From NCBI GenBank assembly GCA_963851405.1, contig CAWKPB010000009.1, positions 62,001-126,000 of the forward strand: 64,000 nt of DNA, written 5' to 3'. Below, in pieces: positions 51,444-58,609 of the stretch. The notes beneath the pieces are model-generated. The model did not search any database. It saw only the letters and a list, made by a program, of their open reading frames with translations, and was not told where the DNA came from. Each line of letters begins with the position of its first letter. The stretch's first letter is position 1. The position numbers and the translations under genes are program-made. This stretch comes from JANPBY01 sp963851405. Lineage in GTDB: Bacteria; Actinomycetota; Actinomycetes; DATJPE01.

Positions 51444-51749
51444 GTGAATTCGTCCGATCAGCGCCTCGCCGGGGCCGCCGAGTTGTTCCGCGCCCTCGCC
51501 TCGCCCATTCGAGTCGGAATCCTGCATGAGTTGACCCACGGAGACCGCTGCGTGCATGAACTCGTCGAAGCCCTTGGCGTCGCTCAGCCCTTGGTCAGCC
51601 AACACTTGCGGATCCTGCGCGCCGCCGAGCTCGTCGTCGGGAGCCGTCGCGGCAGAGAGGTCGCCTACTCGCTGCGCGACGACCACGTCGCGCACATCGT
51701 GACAGACGCGGTCCAGCACGTCAGCGAGCCGGCCGGAGCCTCGGCATGA
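51444..51749 (+). CDS. ArsR/SmtB-family metal-sensing repressor
   Basis: 101 aa if it starts at GTG 51444; ATG 51420 would add eight residues with two Cys (CDYC). Winged helix-turn-helix: LAGAAELFRALASPIRVGIL, HELTHGDRCVHELVEALGVA, QPLVSQHLRILRAAELVVGS (recognition helix) and RRGREVAYSLRDDHVAHIVT. The last part (DDHVAHIVTDAVQH) matches the alpha5 metal site of SmtB-type zinc sensors (Asp/His...His). Equivalent to Rv2358, which pairs with Zur in M. tuberculosis. It overlaps zur (ATGA). Confidence 0.9.
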   Translation: MNSSDQRLAGAAELFRALASPIRVGILHELTHGDRCVHELVEALGVAQPLVSQHLRILRAAELVVGSRRGREVAYSLRDDHVAHIVTDAVQHVSEPAGASA

Positions 51750-52144
51750 CCGGGCGCGCGACGCGTCAACGAGCCGCCGTACGCCTGCTGCTGGAATCCA
51801 CCGACGACTTCCGCAGCGCTCAGGACCTGCATGCGCAACTCAGGACCGCGGGAGAGGCCGTGGGGCTCACGACCGTCTACCGAACCCTGCAACAGCTGGC
51901 CGACTCGGGCGAAGTCGACGTCCTGCGCACCGATGAGGGCGAGGCCGTGTATCGGCGGTGCAGCGACACCCATCATCATCACCTCGTCTGCCGCGACTGC
52001 GGCCGGACCATCGAGGTCGAAGGCCCGGCCGTTGAGCGTTGGGCGCAGACCGTGGCCGGTGAGCACGGTTTCGTCGACGCCGCCCACACCGTAGAGATCT
52101 TCGGTACCTGCGCTTCCTGCGCCGGCCAACGCCCGATGGGCTGA
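51746..52144 (+). CDS. zur: Zinc uptake regulator, Fur family
   Basis: 132 aa Fur-type repressor. DNA-binding domain: TRQRAAVRLLLESTDDFRSA, QDLHAQLRTAGEAVGLTTVY, RTLQQLADSGEVDVLR. Metal sites: DTHHHHLVCRDCGRTIEVEG with a CxxC, and IFGTCASCAG with a second CxxC that forms the structural zinc site. It represses zinc uptake genes when zinc is bound; the 21-bp box before znuA is its likely target. Encoded next to the uptake genes and the ArsR sensor. The CDF gene starts 4 nt after its stop. Confidence 0.93.
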   Translation: MTGRATRQRAAVRLLLESTDDFRSAQDLHAQLRTAGEAVGLTTVYRTLQQLADSGEVDVLRTDEGEAVYRRCSDTHHHHLVCRDCGRTIEVEGPAVERWAQTVAGEHGFVDAAHTVEIFGTCASCAGQRPMG

Positions 52145-52148
52145 GTCC

Positions 52149-53072
52149 ATGGGCCACGCGTCGACCCACCCGCCCGCGGTCAGTGCTGGAGCGCGCCATC
52201 GGGGGCGCCTGACCGCAGCGCTGGCCGTGACCATGATCGTGCTCGCAGTCCAGGTTGTTGGTGGGCTGCTGACCGGGAGCCTCTCCCTGCTCGCGGACGC
52301 GGGGCACTTGCTCACCGATGTGGTCGGGGTCGGGCTGGCTCTCGGCGCGGTCACCTATGCGAATCGGCCGGCCCCTGCTCACCGCACCTACGGCAACTAC
52401 CGCGTCGAGATCCTGGCGGCCCTCGTCAATGGGGTACTCCTTTTGGTGGTCGCCACTTTCGTCGTCGTCGAGGCCGTACAGCGCTGGAACAACCCCGTGG
52501 TGATCGACGCCGGTCCGATGCTCCTGGTGGCGATGTTCGGCCTGATCGGCAACGCGATCAGCCTGGCCCTGCTCAGGGACGGACAGGCAGAAAGCCTCAA
52601 CGTCCGAGGCGCCTATCTCGAGGTACTCGGCGACCTGGTCGGCTCCGTGGTCGTGATCACCGCTGCTCTGGTGATCTGGTCGACCGGCCGGGAGGAGGCC
52701 GATGTCGTGGCTTCACTCGTGATCGCGGCGTTCATCGTCCCCCGAGCGATCGGCTTGTTGCGCGCCACCGCACATGTGCTGCTCGAGAGCACCCCATCGG
52801 GGCTCGATCTCGACCAGGTCCGGGGGCACATGGTCGCGCTTCCCGGCGTGGTCGCGGTGCACGACCTCCACGCCTGGACGATCACCAGCGGCATGCCCGT
52901 GTTGTCGGCCCACATTGTTGTGGAGCCAGCGATTCTGGTCGAGCCGTGTGACGGGACCGCACTGCTCGACCGGCTCGGACGCTGCCTTCGATCGGACTTC
53001 GACGTGGAGCACTGCACCTTCCAGCTCGAACCCGAGGCGCACGCCGCCCACGAGTCAGCGACTCACGACTAG
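52149..53072 (+). CDS. Cation diffusion facilitator (zinc/cadmium/cobalt efflux)
   Basis: 307 aa with six predicted helices. The transport metal site is in SLLADAGHLLTDVVGVGLAL (HxxxD) and in VRGAYLEVLGDLVGSVVVIT (the second site, with the usual His replaced by Glu-Val-Leu-Gly-Asp, ExxxD). The C-terminal cytoplasmic domain has LPGVVAVHDLHAWTITSGMP and VEHCTFQLEPEAHAAHES. It exports Zn2+ or related ions in exchange for protons. It follows zur and arsR, so uptake and export genes are in one locus; the ArsR protein may control it. It ends 5 bp before the convergent uppS. Confidence 0.9.
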   Translation: MGHASTHPPAVSAGARHRGRLTAALAVTMIVLAVQVVGGLLTGSLSLLADAGHLLTDVVGVGLALGAVTYANRPAPAHRTYGNYRVEILAALVNGVLLLVVATFVVVEAVQRWNNPVVIDAGPMLLVAMFGLIGNAISLALLRDGQAESLNVRGAYLEVLGDLVGSVVVITAALVIWSTGREEADVVASLVIAAFIVPRAIGLLRATAHVLLESTPSGLDLDQVRGHMVALPGVVAVHDLHAWTITSGMPVLSAHIVVEPAILVEPCDGTALLDRLGRCLRSDFDVEHCTFQLEPEAHAAHESATHD

Positions 53073-53077
53073 TCCAC

Positions 53078-53836
53078 CTAGGTCGCTGCTCCATAGCGCC
53101 GGTGCCGACTCGCATAGCTCTCGCAGGCCCGCCAGAGGTGAGTGCGGTCGACGTCGGGCCAGCGTTCGTCGAGGAAGACGAGCTCGGCATAGGCCGCCTG
53201 CCAGATCAAGAAGTTCGACGTGCGCTGCTCACCAGAGGAGCGCACGAACAAGTCCACATCAGGCAGATCCGGTTCGTCCAGCCGCGCGGCCACTGCGGCT
53301 TCATCGACGTCGGCCGGGGCAAGTCGCCCGGCTGCCACGTCGCGCGCTACCTGGGCCGCCGCATCCGCGATCTCGGCCCGGCCCCCGTAGTTGACACACA
53401 TGGTCAGCGTGAGCACATCGTTGCCGACAGTGAGCCGTTCGGCTTCCTCCAACTCGTCGATGACGCTCTTCCAGAGCCGCCGACGGCGACCGGCCCACCT
53501 AACCCGTACCCCCATCGCGTGCATGTCATCCCGCCGGCGACGGATGACCTCGCGATTGAAGCCCATGAGAAAGCGAACCTCGTCCGGGGAGCGTCGCCAG
53601 TTCTCGGTCGAGAACGCATAGGCCGACAGATGCGTGATCCCGAGCTCGATGGCGCCCTCGACCACATCGAACAGCGCCGCCTCCCCGGCCTCGTGGCCAG
53701 CCGTCCGAGGGCGCCCACGTTCCTTGGCCCACCGGCCGTTGCCATCCATGACCACGGCGACATGACGAGGCACCAGGTGGCGCGGGATCTCCGGCGGTCG
53801 CGCGCCCGACGGGTGCGGGTGTGGGGGTTGAGGCAC
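53078..53836 (-). CDS. uppS: Isoprenyl transferase (polyprenyl diphosphate synthase, cis type)
   Basis: 252 aa. The catalytic Asp is in RHVAVVMDGNGRWAKERGRP, then RTAGHEAGEAALFDVVEGAI, ITHLSAYAFSTENWRRSPDE, LTLTMCVNYGGRAEIADAAA and the late LPDVDLFVRSSGEQRTSNFL, IWQAAYAELVFLDERWPDVD. It adds isopentenyl units in cis to build the undecaprenyl or decaprenyl phosphate carrier for cell wall synthesis. Corresponds to Rv2361c. The residues setting chain length cannot be judged by eye. Lies 8 bp downstream of recO. Confidence 0.95.
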   Translation of the reverse strand: MPQPPHPHPSGARPPEIPRHLVPRHVAVVMDGNGRWAKERGRPRTAGHEAGEAALFDVVEGAIELGITHLSAYAFSTENWRRSPDEVRFLMGFNREVIRRRRDDMHAMGVRVRWAGRRRRLWKSVIDELEEAERLTVGNDVLTLTMCVNYGGRAEIADAAAQVARDVAAGRLAPADVDEAAVAARLDEPDLPDVDLFVRSSGEQRTSNFLIWQAAYAELVFLDERWPDVDRTHLWRACESYASRHRRYGAAT

Positions 53837-53844
53837 GGGCGAAC

Positions 53845-54573
53845 TCAGCGCTCAACCAGACGCAGGGAGCGCAGCCCACGCTCCAGGTGCCATTGCAGAT
53901 AGGCCGCGGCGAGCCCACTGGCTTCTGAACGGTGACGAGGAAGGCTTTCGTCAGCCATTTCCCAGTCGCCGGTCAGGAGCGCGGCCAGGAGAAGCAAGGT
54001 TTCGGGTGCGGGGGTGGACGAACCGGCCGCGCGGCAATCCGGACAGACACTGCCCCCGAGTGGGACCGAAAACGCGCGGTGCGGCCCGCGGGCTCCGCAA
54101 CGGGCGCAGGCGTCGAAACTGGGAGCCCAGCCGGCCACCGCCAGCGATCGGAGCAGGTACGCGTCGAGCACCAAGCCCGCGTCATGCTCGCGCGCCCGAA
54201 GAGAACGCAGCCCAGCAACCAATAGGAGGAACTGTTGGACGGACGGCTCGTGTTCTTCGTCGGTCAGCCGCTCGGCGGTCTCAAGCATGGCGGTACCAGC
54301 CGTGTATCGCCCGTAGTCGCTGGCGAGCCCGGACCCGTAGGCATGGAAGGACTCGACCTGGGTAACGATGTCGAGGCTGCGCCCGGAATACAGCTGCACG
54401 TCGACGTGGCTGAACGGCTCCAGTCGTGCGCCGAACTTCGAACTGGTCCGGCGCACGCCCTTGGCCACCGCGCGCACCCGACCGTGATCGCGGGTGAGCA
54501 AGGTGATGATGCGATCAGCCTCCCCCAACTTCTGGGTACGTAGGACGACACCTTCGTCCCGGTAGAGGCTCAC
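53845..54573 (-). CDS. recO: DNA repair protein RecO
   Basis: 242 aa, GTG start. OB-fold N-terminus: YRDEGVVLRTQKLGEADRII, TLLTRDHGRVRAVAKGVRRT, SSKFGARLEPFSHVDVQLYS. The C-terminal zinc finger is FDACARCGARGPHRAFSV and GGSVCPDCRA. It helps RecR load RecA on SSB-coated DNA. Same order with uppS as Rv2362c-Rv2361c. leuA is 40 bp upstream on the same strand. Confidence 0.95.
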   Translation of the reverse strand: MSLYRDEGVVLRTQKLGEADRIITLLTRDHGRVRAVAKGVRRTSSKFGARLEPFSHVDVQLYSGRSLDIVTQVESFHAYGSGLASDYGRYTAGTAMLETAERLTDEEHEPSVQQFLLLVAGLRSLRAREHDAGLVLDAYLLRSLAVAGWAPSFDACARCGARGPHRAFSVPLGGSVCPDCRAAGSSTPAPETLLLLAALLTGDWEMADESLPRHRSEASGLAAAYLQWHLERGLRSLRLVER

Positions 54574-54613
54574 CGCGTCATCGTCGCACGCCCCACCCTC
54601 TGGGTCCGGCAGG

Positions 54614-56374
54614 TCAGCGCTGGGCGCGATTGACCGCCGAGACCACGGCCTTGAGGGACGCCGTCACGATGTTGGGGTCGATGCCCACACCCCACAGGAC
54701 CCGATCCCCGACTGCGCATTCAAGGTAGGCCGCGGCGTTGGCATCGCCACCCGCTGAGAGCGCGTGCTCGTGGTAGTCGAGGACCCGAACATCAACGCCG
54801 TACTCCGAGAGCGCCGTGCAGAACGCGGCGATCGGACCATTACCCTCACCCGACAGCGTCACCTCGGCGTCGTTGTCGGACAGCACAACCGTGAGGGCGT
54901 CCGCTTCATCCACCTCGGAGGATTGCGCCAGTGAGCGGAGGGCAAACCGTCCCCACGAGGCGTCCGAACCCGGAAGGTACTCGTCCTGGAACGCGTCCCA
55001 GATCTGCTCCGGCAACACCTCGCCGCCGTCGTGGTCGGTCTTGGCCTGGATGACCTGGCTGAACTCGATCTGGAGGCGCCGGGGCAGGTCGAGTGAGTGT
55101 TCGCTCTTCATGATGTACGCCACGCCCCCCTTGCCCGACTGGCTGTTGACCCGGATCACGGCCTCGTAGGTGCGACCCACATCCTTGGGATCGATCGGCA
55201 GGTAGGGCACCGCCCACGGGATCTGGTCGACGGTCTTGCCCTCGGCCTGGGCGTCCCGGTACAGGTGCTCGAAGCCCTTCTTGATCGCGTCCTGATGGGA
55301 ACCGGAGAAGGCCGTGTAGACCAGGTCGCCCCCGTAAGGGTGCCGCTCGTTGACCGGCAGCTGGTTGCAGTATTCGACCGTGCGCCGGATCTCATCAATG
55401 TCTGAGAAGTCGATCTCGGGGTCGATCCCCTGGCTGAAGCAGTTCAGGCCGAGCGTGACCAGGCAGACGTTTCCGGTGCGCTCGCCGTTGCCGAACAAGG
55501 TTCCCTCGATGCGATCGGCCCCTGCCATGTAGCCGAGCTCGGCGGCGGCGACCGCGGTACCCCTGTCGTTGTGCGGGTGCAGCGACAGGACCACCGAGTC
55601 GCGGTAGGCGAGATGTCGGTGCATCCACTCGATCATGTCGGCGTAGACGTTGGGGGTCGCCATCTCGACGGTGGCCGGCAGGTTGACGACCGACTTCCAG
55701 TCCGGCGACGGCTTCCAGATGTCGTTGACTGCGTTGCAGACTTCAACGGCGTAGTCGAGCTCCGTGCCGGTGAACGACTCGGGCGAATATTCGAACCGGA
55801 CCTCGGTCTCAGGCACGGTGTCCAGCAGTTTCAGACAGAACTTGGCGCCTTCGACCGCGATCGCCGTGATGCCCTCCTTGTCCTGGCCGAATACGACGCG
55901 GCGCTGGAGCGTGGAGGTCGAGTTGTAGAGGTGGACGATGGCGCGGTCGGAGCCCGCGATCGACTCAAAGGTGCGCTCGATCAGCTCCGGGCGGGCCTGA
56001 GTCAGCACCTGGATGGTGACGTCGTCGGGCACCAGATCGTCTTCGACCAGCTGGCGGACGAAGTCGAAGTCGGTCTGGCTCGCCGACGGGAAGCCGACCT
56101 CGATCTCCTTGTAGCCCATCCCCACGAGGAGTTCGAACATTCGCTTCTTGCGCGCTGGGGTCATGGGATCGATCAGCGCTTGGTTCCCGTCACGCAGGTC
56201 GACGCTGCACCACAATGGAGCGCGATCAATGCGGGCGGCCGGCCAGCTGCGATCGGCGAGGGGCACCGGCGGAAATGCGGAGTACTTGCCGATAGGCATC
56301 GTGGTCGTCGTTTGCGCGATGCCATGGGTCGTACGGGCGGTGCGGGGGGTGAGCTGTGAATCGTGGCTGGTCAC
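54614..56374 (-). CDS. leuA: 2-isopropylmalate synthase
   Basis: 586 aa. GTG 56374 is set by AGGAG 6 nt upstream; longer frames include non-family sequence. The DRE-TIM catalytic part shows RAPLWCSVDLRDGNQALIDP, EIEVGFPSASQTDFDFVRQL, VVLSLHPHNDRGTAVAAAEL with the metal HxH/HND site and GTLFGNGERTGNVCLVTLGL. The C-terminal allosteric LeuA dimer domain (about residues 440-580) includes GGDANAAAYLECAVG-like feedback region. It condenses acetyl-CoA with 2-ketoisovalerate, the first step to leucine. A possible leader peptide and hairpin are upstream. Confidence 0.96.
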   Translation of the reverse strand: MTSHDSQLTPRTARTTHGIAQTTTTMPIGKYSAFPPVPLADRSWPAARIDRAPLWCSVDLRDGNQALIDPMTPARKKRMFELLVGMGYKEIEVGFPSASQTDFDFVRQLVEDDLVPDDVTIQVLTQARPELIERTFESIAGSDRAIVHLYNSTSTLQRRVVFGQDKEGITAIAVEGAKFCLKLLDTVPETEVRFEYSPESFTGTELDYAVEVCNAVNDIWKPSPDWKSVVNLPATVEMATPNVYADMIEWMHRHLAYRDSVVLSLHPHNDRGTAVAAAELGYMAGADRIEGTLFGNGERTGNVCLVTLGLNCFSQGIDPEIDFSDIDEIRRTVEYCNQLPVNERHPYGGDLVYTAFSGSHQDAIKKGFEHLYRDAQAEGKTVDQIPWAVPYLPIDPKDVGRTYEAVIRVNSQSGKGGVAYIMKSEHSLDLPRRLQIEFSQVIQAKTDHDGGEVLPEQIWDAFQDEYLPGSDASWGRFALRSLAQSSEVDEADALTVVLSDNDAEVTLSGEGNGPIAAFCTALSEYGVDVRVLDYHEHALSAGGDANAAAYLECAVGDRVLWGVGIDPNIVTASLKAVVSAVNRAQR

Positions 56375-56420
56375 TGGGAGCTCCTGCGGTCGTATCGGGA
56401 GAGCCGGCACAGGCCTTTCA

Positions 56421-56460
56421 CCGCGACGAGAGGGCCGACCGTCAGGAAGCCTCGTCGCGG
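56421..56460 (-). promoter_or_regulatory. 10-bp inverted repeat in the leuA leader (attenuator-like)
   Basis: On the leuA strand CCGCGACGAG (56460-56451) can pair with CTCGTCGCGG (56430-56421) around a 20-nt loop. The first arm lies inside the end of a 14-codon frame that has two adjacent Leu codons, so a ribosome stalled there would change the pairing. The stem is about 45 nt upstream of the leuA GTG. No T-run follows, so it might control translation or Rho, not intrinsic termination. Confidence 0.6.
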
Positions 56461-56486
56461 CGACTAAGCAGCGAGTCCGACCGCAC
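56442..56486 (-). CDS. Candidate leuA leader peptide
   Basis: A 14-aa frame (MRSDSLLSRRDEAS) from GTG 56486 to TGA 56442, between a -10-like TACCCT (ending 6 nt before the GTG, so perhaps leaderless) and leuA. It has two adjacent Leu codons (CTG CTT) just before the first arm of the hairpin. The arrangement resembles amino-acid attenuation leaders. Short frames arise easily by chance, so this is supported only by its place and the hairpin overlap. Confidence 0.5.
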   Translation of the reverse strand: MRSDSLLSRRDEAS

Positions 56487-56546
56487 AGAGTCAGGGTACC
56501 CGAAGCCATCCGGTACTTTGCGGGTGCCGAAGAAACAGGGGAAGCC

Positions 56547-57356
56547 GTGACGCATTTCGAAGAGCAGGTGTGTGTCGTCACGGGCGCCGGCTCAGGAATC
56601 GGTCGCTCGCTCGCGCTTGCGCTCGGTGAGCGGGGAGCCTTGCTCGCGTTGTCCGACGTCGACGCCGACGCCGTGGCCGCAACCGCCGAGGCCGTAACGG
56701 CTCGCGGAGGAGCGGCGACGCCGTACTGCTTAGATGTCGCGGATCGCTCGGCGGTTCTGACGCACGCTGATGAGGTGGCCGCTGATCTCGGGCCGGCTTT
56801 CGCCATTATCAACAACGCCGGGGTCGGTTTGCAGGCTGGTGTTGCCGAGGTGCGCTGGGAAGACTTCGATTGGTTGATGGGCATCAACTTCTGGGGCGTC
56901 GTGCACGGGACCAAGGCGTTTCTTCCGCAGATCGAGTCCACATCGGGTCATGTGGTCAATGTGACCAGCGCGCTCAGCCTGGTGGGTGTATCCCGTTCCA
57001 GCGCCTACTGCTCGTCGAAGTTCGGGGCTCGAGGCTTCACGGAGTCGCTACGCACCGAACTACGCGGGCGGGGCAGCCCGGCACGCGTGACCTGCGTGCT
57101 GCCAGGCGCCATCGCGACCAACATTCCGCACACGGCACGCATGATGGACGAATCCCAGCGGGCCAAGAGGGTCGCCGATTTCGCCAAGGTCGCCCGAACA
57201 TCGGCAGACAAGGCGGCCGCGGTCATCCTGCGCGGCGTGGAGCGTGGTCGCGGTCGGATCCTCGTCGGCCCCGATGCGGTGGCGCTGCACTGGGCCAGCC
57301 GGTTCGGGGGCACCGACGCAATCGCCACTCTTCTGCGCGGTCGCGGTCTCGCCTAA
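56547..57356 (+). CDS. Short-chain dehydrogenase/reductase
   Basis: 269 aa from GTG 56547 (AGGGG 5 nt upstream). The NAD(P) motif is VCVVTGAGSGIGRSLALALG, with LALSDVDADAVAATAEAV (Asp after strand 2, suggesting NAD), CLDVADRSA, FAIINNAGVGLQAG and the catalytic Ser...YxxxK in NVTSALSLVGVSRSSAYCSSKFG. The C-terminal region (ADKAAAVILRGVERGRGRIL) is like that of membrane-associated SDRs acting on lipids or hydrophobic alcohols. Substrate unknown. Divergent from leuA and convergent with era (12-bp gap). Confidence 0.88.
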   Translation: MTHFEEQVCVVTGAGSGIGRSLALALGERGALLALSDVDADAVAATAEAVTARGGAATPYCLDVADRSAVLTHADEVAADLGPAFAIINNAGVGLQAGVAEVRWEDFDWLMGINFWGVVHGTKAFLPQIESTSGHVVNVTSALSLVGVSRSSAYCSSKFGARGFTESLRTELRGRGSPARVTCVLPGAIATNIPHTARMMDESQRAKRVADFAKVARTSADKAAAVILRGVERGRGRILVGPDAVALHWASRFGGTDAIATLLRGRGLA

Positions 57357-57368
57357 CCCCGGAGCGTG

Positions 57369-58277
57369 TTAGAAGCCGAGGCGGCGCAACTGCTTGGGAT
57401 CGCGCTGCCAATCCTTGGCGACCTTGACCCGAAGGTCGAGATAGACCGCTGTTCCGAGCAACTTCTCGATCTGGACGCGAGACCGGCTCCCAACCGAACG
57501 CAGCCGTTCCCCGCCTTTGCCGATAACGATGCCCTTTTGGCTGTCCCGCTCGACGTACAGCACGGCGCTGATGTCGAGCAGCGGCCGATCCGGCGGACGG
57601 TCCTCACGGGCCGACATCTCCTCCACGACGACGGCGAGCGAATGCGGGAGCTCGTCGCGCACTCCGTCCAGCGCCGCCTCCCGGATGAGCTCGCCGACCA
57701 TGACCTGTTCGGGTTCGTCGGTCAGGTCGTCGTCGGGGTAGAGCCGGGGTCCTTCCGGGAGCCGGGCGACGAGCAGTTCACCGAGCAGGTCGACCTGCTC
57801 GTCGGTAACGGCTGAGACCGGGATGACCTCATCAAAATCCGCGAGTCGCGAGATCGCGAGCAGTTGAGCCGCCACCGCGTCACGGTCGACCAGATCGATC
57901 TTGGTGACGATGGCGAACTTCGGGGTGCGCAATCCCGCCAGCTCGGCGGCGATGAATCGGTCGCCCGGGCCAACGGGCGCGTCGGCGGCCACGCAGAATC
58001 CGATCACGTCCACTTCGGTCAGCGTCTCCCGCACCACATCGTTGAGTCGCTGTCCGAGCAGCGTTCGGGGCCGGTGGAGGCCCGGGGTATCAACCAGCAC
58101 GAGCTGTGAGTCGGGACGGCTGACGATCCCACGCACCGTGTGGCGCGTCGTCTGCGGCCGATCCGACGTGATCGCTACTTTTTGCCCCACGAGAGCGTTG
58201 GTCAACGTGGACTTGCCGGCGTTGGGCCGGCCGACGAAACAAGCAAAGCCCGAGCGATGTTCCGCCACAGCCGTCAC
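57369..58277 (-). CDS. era: GTPase Era
   Basis: 302 aa. G1 CFVGRPNAGKSTLTNALVGQ, G2 region TSDRPQTTRHTVRG, G3 LVLVDTPGLHRPR, G4 FAIVTKIDLVDRD, and a C-terminal KH domain with RDSQKGIVIGKGGERLRSVG and EKLLGTAVYLDLRVKVAKDW. It binds 16S rRNA and helps small-subunit assembly. Last gene of the phoH-ybeY-corC-(CDA-like)-era operon; its start overlaps the CDA-like stop by 4 bp. Matches Rv2364c. Confidence 0.96.
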   Translation of the reverse strand: MTAVAEHRSGFACFVGRPNAGKSTLTNALVGQKVAITSDRPQTTRHTVRGIVSRPDSQLVLVDTPGLHRPRTLLGQRLNDVVRETLTEVDVIGFCVAADAPVGPGDRFIAAELAGLRTPKFAIVTKIDLVDRDAVAAQLLAISRLADFDEVIPVSAVTDEQVDLLGELLVARLPEGPRLYPDDDLTDEPEQVMVGELIREAALDGVRDELPHSLAVVVEEMSAREDRPPDRPLLDISAVLYVERDSQKGIVIGKGGERLRSVGSRSRVQIEKLLGTAVYLDLRVKVAKDWQRDPKQLRRLGF

Positions 58278-58609
58278 ACACTCACGGTCGCGACCACGGT
58301 GCCCGCCAGGTCCGCAACCGACACTGGTACGCCGGCTCCGCCGAGGTCGCGCACGGCGTCCCGCGAAGCCGGATCCAGAGTCGGTGAGAGCCCTACGACG
58401 GCAGCAGCTTCGAGATCGGTTGATCCGCTCGCCGCCGCAGACGCCACCGCGGCCTGAAGCGCCGTCAGTCCGAATGAGGCCAGGTCCACGGTGCAGGCCA
58501 CGTACGTGCGCCCCGTGCCGTCGCGCACTGCGGCGCCCTCGGACGCCCCGGTTCGCGCCCGGGCCGCCCGAGCCAGCGTGACGAGCTTCGCGTCCTCAGC
58601 GTCAGGCAT
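58274..58609 (-). CDS. Cytidine deaminase-like protein lacking the zinc site
   Basis: 111 aa from ATG 58609, overlapping the CorC-like stop by 8 bp. The fold is recognisable: AARARTGASEGAAVRDGTGR then TYVACTVDLASFGLTALQAA, which lines up with the tGcNVENASYGlt-CAE part of cytidine deaminase. However the zinc ligand/catalytic CAE is ALQ (residues 50-52) and the PCxxC pair is absent (SPTLDPASRDAV). It is therefore probably a non-enzymatic relative. Rv2365c in the same place is a similar small hypothetical protein, so the loss is likely old and retained. Confidence 0.8.
   Translation of the reverse strand: MPDAEDAKLVTLARAARARTGASEGAAVRDGTGRTYVACTVDLASFGLTALQAAVASAAASGSTDLEAAAVVGLSPTLDPASRDAVRDLGGAGVPVSVADLAGTVVATVSV

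Noticed and set aside
54614..56941. 775-aa version of LeuA
   Set aside because: The extra N-terminus is antisense to the SDR gene; GTG 56374 has AGGAG at 6 nt and the normal family length.
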